Below, piece by piece: positions 16,216 through 25,883 of a DNA stretch of 37,315 nucleotides. The notes beneath the pieces were generated by a model, which was not told where the DNA came from, did no database searches, and saw nothing but the letters and a program-made list of their open reading frames with translations. Location of the stretch: contig JAFGAX010000033.1 of the NCBI GenBank assembly GCA_016933415.1, positions 1-37,315 on the forward strand, given 5' to 3'. The stretch comes from a bacterium (GTDB taxonomy: Bacteria; Zhuqueibacterota; QNDG01; DTFT01). Position 1 is the stretch's first letter, and each line of letters begins with the position of its first letter. A program made the position numbers and the translations under genes.

Positions 16216-17636
16216 CGCTTCGCTCCCCCCACGTTTTCTTCGGGATAATAACGGCTGTAGATCAGATCCACCAGCTTGATGGCTTCGCGCGAGAAGGGAT
16301 CCACGTCGCGCTTGAACAGTTCATTGTCGATGAGAATCTTTGCCACGCGCCAGCTTTCCGCGTCCTCCAGTTTCTGCATCAGCTTTCCATACGCGTCACC
16401 GTCCCCGTTGAAGAGCTTTTTCACGAAGACTTTCTCGGTTTTCTCGTCGATCAGGGACCGGAAAGACGGCCGTCTGGAGTCTTTCCCGCGGCGTTCCGAG
16501 ATCAGTTCCGCATCGATGGACTCGAGCGAATCCGCATCCGCGGTTTCCGGCTCTTCCTCCTCTTCCGCCTGTTCCCGACGGATGATCCGCATCGGTTTCT
16601 TCACGGATTTCGGTTTTTCGACGGGCTCGAACACCTCTTTCTCGGGCTCGACCGCCAGCAGGGGCGTTTCCTCGCCGAGCACTGAATCGAGATCCCAGGA
16701 TTCTTCGAGCTTTTCCGGCTCCTCGATCACGACCGGTTCAGGCGCGGGTGCCGGGGCCGGCGCAGGAGCCGGTTTTCTGTCTGCGGGCCGTACCGGGTCG
16801 GCCGGTTCGGGCCGTTCAGCCCGTTCCACTGCGGAAGCCGCGGCGGCCGGAGACGAGCCGAAAGTCTCTTTCAGTTCCAGATAGCGTTTGATGGTCATTT
16901 CAAGATCGGCCGCGTCAAAGTCTTCCTTGCCCAGCTTGACTTCGACTTCAACGGCCTTGCGGAAAGATGTCATGGACCGGTCTTCGAGGAATTCCCTCAA
17001 AACGTCTCCGCCGACACGGCCGATTTCCTCGCCTTTGGTTTCGGACACAAAATCAGTGAGAACGGAAAAATCATGCAGGACCAGTTTCACCGGATCCTGG
17101 CCCGCCATTTTCCGAACGACATCCGCAGCCAGGCCGGGATATTCGTCTTTCTCAAGTTCCGTATACCCCAGCCTGCGGCATTCCTTGACGACATTTTCCG
17201 AATAGGGAAGCACTTTGGAGAAGGGGTCGAGCCGCTTTTCGAGGTCGAATATGTCGATTCTGTCCTTTTTCTCATAGAGGAGAGTGCCCATGGTCCGGAC
17301 CGGCTTGACCAGGTAATCGAGACGCAAAACCAGCGCCTGGCGGAGGATTTCTTCCACTTCCTCCTGGCGGAATATGGCGGTTTCACGGAAAACATCGAGT
17401 ATCTGACCTCTCAGGCCCTCGATATCCTCGGGTTTCAGGTCGAAATGAGGCGTGGATTTGAAGCTCAGGGGGGATTCAGAAATCAGGTATTCCTCAACCC
17501 GGTTTCTGAAAATCACTTTGATGAATGGAGGAATGGCATTGTCCGCCTGAATGCGGCCGAACCGGACTTTGTCTGATCCGCCCATGATTCTTTTTTTCAG
17601 GCTCACGACCAGGACAACGGTTTCATTTTCCCACAT
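16212..17636 (-). CDS. Protein of unknown function with Pro/Ala- and acid-rich linker
   Basis: Long ORF with a plausible start at MWENETVVL (17636), preceded by AAAGGTG; an alternative start MGGSDK lies at 17585. Linker 'PAPAPAPAPAPEPVVIEEPEKLEE' separates N- and C-terminal domains. No family recognised. Confidence 0.7.
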   Translation of the reverse strand: MWENETVVLVVSLKKRIMGGSDKVRFGRIQADNAIPPFIKVIFRNRVEEYLISESPLSFKSTPHFDLKPEDIEGLRGQILDVFRETAIFRQEEVEEILRQALVLRLDYLVKPVRTMGTLLYEKKDRIDIFDLEKRLDPFSKVLPYSENVVKECRRLGYTELEKDEYPGLAADVVRKMAGQDPVKLVLHDFSVLTDFVSETKGEEIGRVGGDVLREFLEDRSMTSFRKAVEVEVKLGKEDFDAADLEMTIKRYLELKETFGSSPAAAASAVERAERPEPADPVRPADRKPAPAPAPAPAPEPVVIEEPEKLEESWDLDSVLGEETPLLAVEPEKEVFEPVEKPKSVKKPMRIIRREQAEEEEEPETADADSLESIDAELISERRGKDSRRPSFRSLIDEKTEKVFVKKLFNGDGDAYGKLMQKLEDAESWRVAKILIDNELFKRDVDPFSREAIKLVDLIYSRYYPEENVGGAKR

Positions 17637-17649
17637 AACCGGCACCTTT

Positions 17650-18090
17650 CTAAACGTCAAAAAGGACGTTCGCTTCCCACCATGGGCCGTTTTTTTTCGC
17701 GTACAGCCCGTGTCGAGTTACCGCTTTGATTTCTTTGCAAATATCGTGCCTTGTGGGGTCTCGTTTCTCTCCATGCAGGGAAGCCTGTATTTGAAGAGTC
17801 TTTTCATTTTTTAATGAAAAATTATCCTTTTCAATTTGGAATCGTTTGAATAATAATGCCTCATTTTCCATAAAATAAAGAATTTCCCGGAGCCACTGAA
17901 GAAGCAGTTCATCCATGGTTTCCGCTTCCAGTTCCAATTTCCGGACTTCCTTCTCTTCCACGGTATCGGGATTATAGGTCTGGGAAACCATGCCCAGAGC
18001 CGCCTCTTCAAGAAGCTCCTTCTGGTTCTGGCCCCAGGCCTTGACCCCGACATCCGCCGTATGCTCGACCGGCTTGTAGCCTCCTGGCAA
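17650..18090 (-). CDS. Archease (RtcB-activating protein family)
   Basis: 'GYKPVEHTADVGVKAWGQNQKELLEEAALGM...ETMDELLLQWLREILYFMENEALLFKRFQIE...EIKAVTRHGLYAKKNGPWWEANVLFDV' matches the archease pattern. Start codon is TTG (CAA at 18088-18090), with AGGAGG upstream. Confidence 0.88.
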   Translation of the reverse strand: MPGGYKPVEHTADVGVKAWGQNQKELLEEAALGMVSQTYNPDTVEEKEVRKLELEAETMDELLLQWLREILYFMENEALLFKRFQIEKDNFSLKNEKTLQIQASLHGEKRDPTRHDICKEIKAVTRHGLYAKKNGPWWEANVLFDV

Positions 18091-18095
18091 GCGGG

Positions 18096-20525
18096 TTATT
18101 CCTCCTCTCGAACGACCCGCGCGACATCCGCAACGCGGTCCCCGCCCTTGAGCCGGATGAGACGCACGCCCTGCGTGTTCCGGCCGGTGACGCCGATGTC
18201 CTGCATCTGCTGGCGTAAAATCTGGCCTTTGGCCGATATCAGGAGCAGGTCGTCCGTGTCCAGCACGTCCATGAGCGCGATCATCCGGCCGACTTTTTCG
18301 CTGACCTTTAATGTGATGATGCCCTTGCCGCCCCTGGACGTCACCCGGTAGTCCGAAATGTCGGAACGCTTGCCGAATCCATTCTCTGTGACTACCAGTA
18401 AAGTCCCCTCGCGGCGGATCACGACCATGCCGATCACCTCATCCTTGCCCTGGAGGGTGATTCCGCGGACGCCGGCCGCGGCTCGGCCCATCTCCCGCAC
18501 CTCGGATTCATGGAACCGGATCGCCTGCCCGTCTCGGGTGCCGAGCACGATGTCCTGGCCCCCCTCGGTGAGCTTGACTTCGATGAGCCGGTCATCCTTG
18601 CCGAGCCCGATGGCCTGTATGCCCTTGCGCATGGGGCGACTGAACGCGGCCAGGCTGGTCTTCTTGACCTGACCGCGCCGGGTGGCCATGAACAGGTTTT
18701 TCTTTTCGTCGAAATCCTTGACCGGGACCACGGCCGAAATCTTCTCGCCGGACTGCACGGAGAGCAGGTTGATGATGGCCCGGCCGCGCGATCCCTTGCC
18801 CACCTGCGGGATCTCATGCACCTTGATCCAGAGACATCGTCCCTGATCCGTGAAAAAGAGGATGTAATGGTGCGTGGACGCGATGAAGAGGTGCTCGACG
18901 GAGTCCTCGTCGCCCGTGTCGGCGCCGATGACCCCCTTCCCGCCCCGGCCCTGACGCTTGTACCCGGAGACGGGGAACCGCTTGATGTATCCCGAATGGG
19001 AGATGGTGATCACCATGTCCTCTTCGGCGATGATGTCCTCGATCGAAAAATCGTCCACCTTGCCGACGATTTCCGTGCGCCGTTCGTCTCCGTACTTCTC
19101 CTTGATCGCGAGCAGTTCCTCCCGGATCACCTCCATCTGCTTGGCCTTGTTCGAGAGAATGCTCTTCAGCCGCTCGATTTCCTTGAGCACTGCGGCGTAT
19201 TCCTCCTCGATCTTCCTGCGCTCGAGGCCGGTGAGCCGCTGGAGCCGCATGTCGAGAATCGCGTTGGCCTGCAGTTCCGAAAAACGGAACCGCTTCATCA
19301 TGGCTTCGCGCGCGTCGTCCGGCGTCTTCGATTTCTTGATGAGCTGAATGATCTCGTCGATGTGGTCGAGCGCCTTTTTCAGGCCCTCGAGGATATGGGC
19401 CCTCTTTTCGGCCTTGTCCAGCTCGAATTTCGTGCGCCGGATCACGATCTCGTGGCGGTGCGCGATGAATTTCTCGAGCATCTCCTTGAGATTCAGGACG
19501 CGGGGACGGCCCTCCACCAAGGCCAGCAGAATCACGCCGAACGTGGTCTGCATCTGGGTGTGAACGTAAAGCTGGTTCAGAACGACCTGCGCCTGCGCGT
19601 CCCGTTTCAGTTCGAGCACAATGCGCATGCCGTCGCGGTCGGATTCGTCGCGTATGTCGGAGATGCCCTCGATCTTCTTGTCCTTGACCAGGTCGGCGAT
19701 GGACGCGATCAGGTTCGACTTGTTGACCTGATAGGGGATCTCGTTGACGATGATCGCTTCCCGGCCGTTCTTACCCTTTTCCACGGCTGCGCGCGCCCGC
19801 ACGAGAAGACGGCCCCGGCCGGTCTTGTACGCCTCGAGAATGCCCTCGGTACCCGTAATGATGCCGCCGGTCGGGAAATCCGGACCCTTGACGATGCGCG
19901 ACAACGCCTCGATCGTCGTATCGGGCCTGCGAATGAGGGCCGCGAGCGCGTCCACCACTTCCGACAGATTGTGCGGCGGAATGTTGGTCGCCATGCCCAC
20001 CGCGATGCCCGACGCGCCGTTCACCAGCAGGTTGGGGTAGGCGCAGGGCATCACCGAGGGCTCCTGCAGGGATTCGTCGAAATTGGGGACGAAATCGACC
20101 GTCTGTTTGTCGATGTCCGCCAGGATCTCCTCGGCGACGGCGGTGAGACGGGCTTCGGTGTACCGCATGGCCGCCGCGGAGTCGCCGTCGACGGAGCCGA
20201 AATTGCCCTGACCGTCCACGAGGGGATAGCGCATCGAAAAGTCCTGCACCATCCGTACCATGGCGTCATACACGGCCGTGTCTCCATGCGGATGGTATTT
20301 GCCGAGCACGTCTCCGACGATACGGGCGGATTTCCGGTAGGGCCGGTTGGGATGCAGGCCCAGTTCCGTCATGCCGTAGAGGATGCGCCGGTGCACGGGC
20401 TTCAGCCCGTCCCGGACATCGGGCAGCGCCCGCGCCACGATGACCGACATGGAGTAGTCGATGTACGAATTGCGCATCTCCTCCTCGATGTACACGGGGA
20501 CGATGCGGTCGCGTTTTTTCTGCAT
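18096..20525 (-). CDS. gyrA: DNA gyrase subunit A
   Basis: Classic '[23 protein letters not shown]', '[36 protein letters not shown]', and GyrA-box 'QGRGGKG'. Confidence 0.98.
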   Translation of the reverse strand: MQKKRDRIVPVYIEEEMRNSYIDYSMSVIVARALPDVRDGLKPVHRRILYGMTELGLHPNRPYRKSARIVGDVLGKYHPHGDTAVYDAMVRMVQDFSMRYPLVDGQGNFGSVDGDSAAAMRYTEARLTAVAEEILADIDKQTVDFVPNFDESLQEPSVMPCAYPNLLVNGASGIAVGMATNIPPHNLSEVVDALAALIRRPDTTIEALSRIVKGPDFPTGGIITGTEGILEAYKTGRGRLLVRARAAVEKGKNGREAIIVNEIPYQVNKSNLIASIADLVKDKKIEGISDIRDESDRDGMRIVLELKRDAQAQVVLNQLYVHTQMQTTFGVILLALVEGRPRVLNLKEMLEKFIAHRHEIVIRRTKFELDKAEKRAHILEGLKKALDHIDEIIQLIKKSKTPDDAREAMMKRFRFSELQANAILDMRLQRLTGLERRKIEEEYAAVLKEIERLKSILSNKAKQMEVIREELLAIKEKYGDERRTEIVGKVDDFSIEDIIAEEDMVITISHSGYIKRFPVSGYKRQGRGGKGVIGADTGDEDSVEHLFIASTHHYILFFTDQGRCLWIKVHEIPQVGKGSRGRAIINLLSVQSGEKISAVVPVKDFDEKKNLFMATRRGQVKKTSLAAFSRPMRKGIQAIGLGKDDRLIEVKLTEGGQDIVLGTRDGQAIRFHESEVREMGRAAAGVRGITLQGKDEVIGMVVIRREGTLLVVTENGFGKRSDISDYRVTSRGGKGIITLKVSEKVGRMIALMDVLDTDDLLLISAKGQILRQQMQDIGVTGRNTQGVRLIRLKGGDRVADVARVVREEE

Positions 20526-20561
20526 GGTTTTCCTTTTGTGACGGATCCCGATCCGGACGGC

Positions 20562-22758
<2,197 letters not shown>

Positions 22759-22762
22759 GCTT

Positions 22763-23881
22763 CTATGAACTCAATTTAATGGGCATCAGAAGCATTTCAA
22801 ATTCTTCGCCCGGCATCTGTTCGGCCGGAGTGACCAGGGCGGCGTTCATGGGGCTTTTCAGGTGAAATGTGGCCGCTTCGGTGTCGATCTGTTTCAGTAT
22901 GTCCATGACGTACATCGCATTGTATCCTATCTCCATGTCGTCTTCGGCGTACTGAACCGTCAATTCCTCCTTGGCCTCGCCTCCGACGTCAAGGTCTTCG
23001 GATTGCACGGTCAGTCTGTCTTTCGCGACGGAGAACCGCACCTGATGGGTGAAGGCGTTTGAAAAAAGCGACACTCGCTTCACGGCCGAACTCAGAAAAT
23101 TTCGGTCAACGGTCATCTGTTTTTTATTGTCCGAAGGAATGACGCGCTCGTAATCGGGATACTGCCCGTCTACAAGACGGGTGAAAAGTGTAGTGCCGCC
23201 GAAAATGAAGCAGAGCATCTTTTCCTGAACGATCATTCGGGTCGTTCCCTCTCCGGAGATGTTTTTGACTACGAGCTGGGCCGCCTTCGGGGGTATGATC
23301 AGGTTCACGGGCTTCTGTTTGGATTTGAAGTTCCGGTCCACGATTTTGGAAAGGCGGTGGCCGTCCGTGGCCACCATTCTGAATTCATTGGCCGTGATCT
23401 GAACGTAGACGCCCATCAGGGCCGGCCTCAGTTCGTCCGAGGATACTGCAAAAAGAGTCTTGCTGAACATCCGGTGGAGGCGGCCGTTGTCCATTTCAAA
23501 ATAGGTGTCGGAAGTGCTTTTGGGAATTTCGGGAAAATTGTCCTTGGAGATGCCCGATATCTGGTAATATCCCTGATCGGTCGTCATTTTCACTTTATGG
23601 TTTTTGTCGACTTCGAAACGGATCGCGATGTTGGGCATGGAACGGATCATCTCGATGAGAACGCGGGCCGGGAGAGCAACGGCTCCGGTTTTTTCGATTT
23701 TTTCGGGCGCGGTCTGAGTCGTGACCGAAACCTCCAGATCGGTTCCGGTGAGCCGGAGGACCTCCTCGTCCAGTTCGAAGAACACGTTCTCAAGCACCGG
23801 TGTTGCGGATTTGGCGGGAACGACGCCCGAAACCTTCTGCAAACACTGAAAAAGGGTTTCTTGCGAGATCGTGAACTTCAT
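22763..23881 (-). CDS. dnaN: DNA polymerase III subunit beta (sliding clamp)
   Basis: 372 aa, 'MKFTISQETLFQCLQKVSGVVPAKSATPVLENVFFEL...TDLEVSVTT...ATDGHRLSK...YNAMYVMDILKQI...LLMPIKL'. Confidence 0.97.
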   Translation of the reverse strand: MKFTISQETLFQCLQKVSGVVPAKSATPVLENVFFELDEEVLRLTGTDLEVSVTTQTAPEKIEKTGAVALPARVLIEMIRSMPNIAIRFEVDKNHKVKMTTDQGYYQISGISKDNFPEIPKSTSDTYFEMDNGRLHRMFSKTLFAVSSDELRPALMGVYVQITANEFRMVATDGHRLSKIVDRNFKSKQKPVNLIIPPKAAQLVVKNISGEGTTRMIVQEKMLCFIFGGTTLFTRLVDGQYPDYERVIPSDNKKQMTVDRNFLSSAVKRVSLFSNAFTHQVRFSVAKDRLTVQSEDLDVGGEAKEELTVQYAEDDMEIGYNAMYVMDILKQIDTEAATFHLKSPMNAALVTPAEQMPGEEFEMLLMPIKLSS

Positions 23882-23902
23882 AGGAAAACTCCTTCTTGAA
23901 AA

Positions 23903-24157
23903 ATATCCACCCAGTCTAATAAATTAAAGATTTTTTAAAAAAGATTCAAGAAAAATATAGTTTATATAGGGATGTGGAAAACAACAAACGATTTTCAGAA
24001 ACAGATATTAATTTAAATAAAAACAGCAACCTAAAGCTTTTTAAATAAGAACACTTCATGTGGATGAACGGTGGAAAGATCGAACCAGGATGTGGACAGA
24101 AAATACGCGTCTGCGGATCCAATTCAAAACGTCCATTTCATCCACACCCTGTCCACG
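23903..24157. other. Candidate oriC region: AT-rich stretch plus DnaA-box-like 9-mers between dnaA and dnaN
   Basis: AT-rich segment about 23915-24052. 9-mers: TGTGGAAAA 23973-23981 (fits TTWTNCACA on the opposite strand), TGTGGATGA 24059-24067, TCATCCACA 24138-24146, plus weaker TGTGGACAG 24091-24099. Further boxes lie upstream of dnaA. Confidence 0.7.
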
Positions 24158-24182
24158 GATCGTCCACCGACTGTCAACCGGT

Positions 24183-25580
24183 TTACAAGACCGCCATTTC
24201 GATTTTTTTGCGCAATGCGTCCATCGTTTCCGGGAGTCGGTTTGTGGTGCCGCTGTCGGAGCGGATCGCCGCCTGTATCGTCTGAACCGCATGGATGACG
24301 GTGGTGTGATCCCGTCCTCCGAAATGCAGACCGATGCTTTTAAGGGAGTATCGTGTCATTTCCTTTGAAAAATACATGGCGATCTGGCGGGCGAAGGCGA
24401 TTTCCTGCTTCCGGCTTTTACCTCTCAGTAGATCGTCCGGAATCTGGAAATACTCACACACCACACGCTGGATCTGCTCGATGGAAATGTCTTTTCTTTT
24501 TCCGACCAGAAGATCCTTCAGGACGAGCTTGGCCAGATCGAGATTGATATCCATGCCCTTCAGCGAGGAATAGGCCAGCAGTTTGATGAGCGAACCTTCC
24601 AGTTCCCGTATGTTGGTGGTGATATTGGAGGCGATGAATTCAATGATTTCCATGGGGAGGTCGATGCCGTCGAAGCCAGCCTTCTGCTGAAGGATGGCGA
24701 TGCGCGTTTCAAGGTCCGGAGCCTGGATCTCCGTCACCAGGCCCCACTGGAACCGGGAAATCAGCCGTTCCTCCAGGCCCTTCAGTTCCTTGGGAGGACG
24801 GTCCGAGGAAAGGACGATCTGTTTGCCCTTCTGATGCAGGGCGTTGAAGGTGTGGAAGAATTCTTCCTGGGTGCGCTCCTTGCTCAGAAAGAACTGGATA
24901 TCGTCGACCAGAAGGATGTCGACGTTCCGGTACATCTGGCTGAATTCGGAGGTGCGGTTGTTCTGAATGGCATTGATGAATTCTATGGTGAATTTTTCGC
25001 TGGACACGTACAGGATTTTTTTTGCGGTGCTTTTTTCCCGCGCGAAATTGCCGATTCCCTGGATCAGATGCGTCTTGCCCAGTCCGACGCCGCCGTAAAT
25101 CACCAGAGGATTGAATGACGTTTTTCCGGGCGCCTCCGAGACGGCGAGACAGGCGGCCTTGGCGAACTGGTTGCCTTTTCCCTCAACGAACGTGTCAAAT
25201 GTGTATCGGGAATTCAGATAGGTTTCATCGCCCATGAATTTGCCGGGAGAACGGCGGACGCCGGCCGGAGGCGGGGCGGGCCTGGATTCTTCGCGCTGTT
25301 GGACCGTGAAGGCCACGTTTGCGCCCTCTCCGATGATCTGCGTGAGTGCGTTCCGGAGAATGTTCGGGTAATGCTCCTCCAGCCATTCATAGAAGAATTG
25401 GCTGGGCACCTGAACCGTCAGCATCCGATCTTCGATCTTGACCGGTACGATCGGGAGGAACCAGGTCCGGTAGCTCTGGGGATTGACCGTTTTCTGTATC
25501 TCGGCCATGCTTTTTTCCCACACGGACTTGGCGTTGTGATTGTCCACAGAAAGACCCAACTTATCAACAGGCAGGGACAT
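24183..25580 (-). CDS. dnaA: Chromosomal replication initiator protein DnaA
   Basis: 465 aa, 'YTFDTFVEGKGNQFAKAACLAVSEAPGKTSFNPLVIYGGVGLGKTHLIQGIGN...LLVDDIQFFLSKERTQEEFFHTFNAL...RDHTTVIHAVQTI'. Confidence 0.98.
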   Translation of the reverse strand: MSLPVDKLGLSVDNHNAKSVWEKSMAEIQKTVNPQSYRTWFLPIVPVKIEDRMLTVQVPSQFFYEWLEEHYPNILRNALTQIIGEGANVAFTVQQREESRPAPPPAGVRRSPGKFMGDETYLNSRYTFDTFVEGKGNQFAKAACLAVSEAPGKTSFNPLVIYGGVGLGKTHLIQGIGNFAREKSTAKKILYVSSEKFTIEFINAIQNNRTSEFSQMYRNVDILLVDDIQFFLSKERTQEEFFHTFNALHQKGKQIVLSSDRPPKELKGLEERLISRFQWGLVTEIQAPDLETRIAILQQKAGFDGIDLPMEIIEFIASNITTNIRELEGSLIKLLAYSSLKGMDINLDLAKLVLKDLLVGKRKDISIEQIQRVVCEYFQIPDDLLRGKSRKQEIAFARQIAMYFSKEMTRYSLKSIGLHFGGRDHTTVIHAVQTIQAAIRSDSGTTNRLPETMDALRKKIEMAVL

Positions 25581-25756
25581 GAAGCACTCCTTCGGGGAGT
25601 CATGAAGAAATCAAAACAGGACCCGTTCGTCAATCCATTTAAAATAGGAACGATACCCTGTTTTTAAGACGGATAATATTCACAGAAACTTTTTATATCG
25701 CGCCGGGAGACGGACACGCGGAAAGGGTTTACGGAGAAATCCACAAATTATCCACC
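25540..25756. other. Second cluster of DnaA-box-like 9-mers at the dnaA 5' end and upstream
   Basis: TTGTCCACA 25540-25548, TTATCAACA 25561-25569, ATATTCACA 25676-25684, TTATCCACC 25748-25756. Each is one mismatch from TTATNCACA. Confidence 0.55.
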
Positions 25757-25783
25757 GGGAACTCCCTCCTTTGTCGCGGAATC

Positions 25784-25811
25784 AATTTACCATTTTCGGA
25801 TTGAATGTCAA
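25784..25811 (-). promoter_or_regulatory. Candidate sigma70-type promoter upstream of dnaA
   Basis: Minus strand TTGACA (25806-25811), 16-nt spacer, TAAATT (25784-25789). Confidence 0.4.
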
Positions 25812-25814
25812 GGG

Positions 25815-25853
25815 GAAAAAAATAAAAAGGGGCGCGTGTTTGGCACGCGCCCC
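25815..25853 (-). terminator. Strong rho-independent terminator downstream of ppdK
   Basis: Perfect 10-bp stem GGGGCGCGTG (25829-25838) / CACGCGCCCC (25844-25853), 5-nt loop, followed on the minus strand by TTTTTATTTTTTT. Confidence 0.92.
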
Positions 25854-25883
25854 CGGTGGTCAGTAATCGACCGTCACCATTTT

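Noticed and set aside
16735-16775. Pro-Ala repeat in the 482-aa-class protein as a VNTR or recoding site
   Set aside because: Short (PA)n linker common in two-domain proteins. No evidence of length variation from one sequence.
20265-20300. Thr at the GyrA position equivalent to E. coli Ser83 as a quinolone-resistance mutation
   Set aside because: Thr is a normal wild-type residue at this position in several bacteria, and the Asp87 equivalent is intact. No evidence for resistance.
24058-24368. Small plus-strand ORFs (75-102 aa) in the dnaA-dnaN gap and dnaA 3' end
   Set aside because: Three overlapping frames with no conserved features. The region is better explained as origin sequence and the dnaA 3' end.
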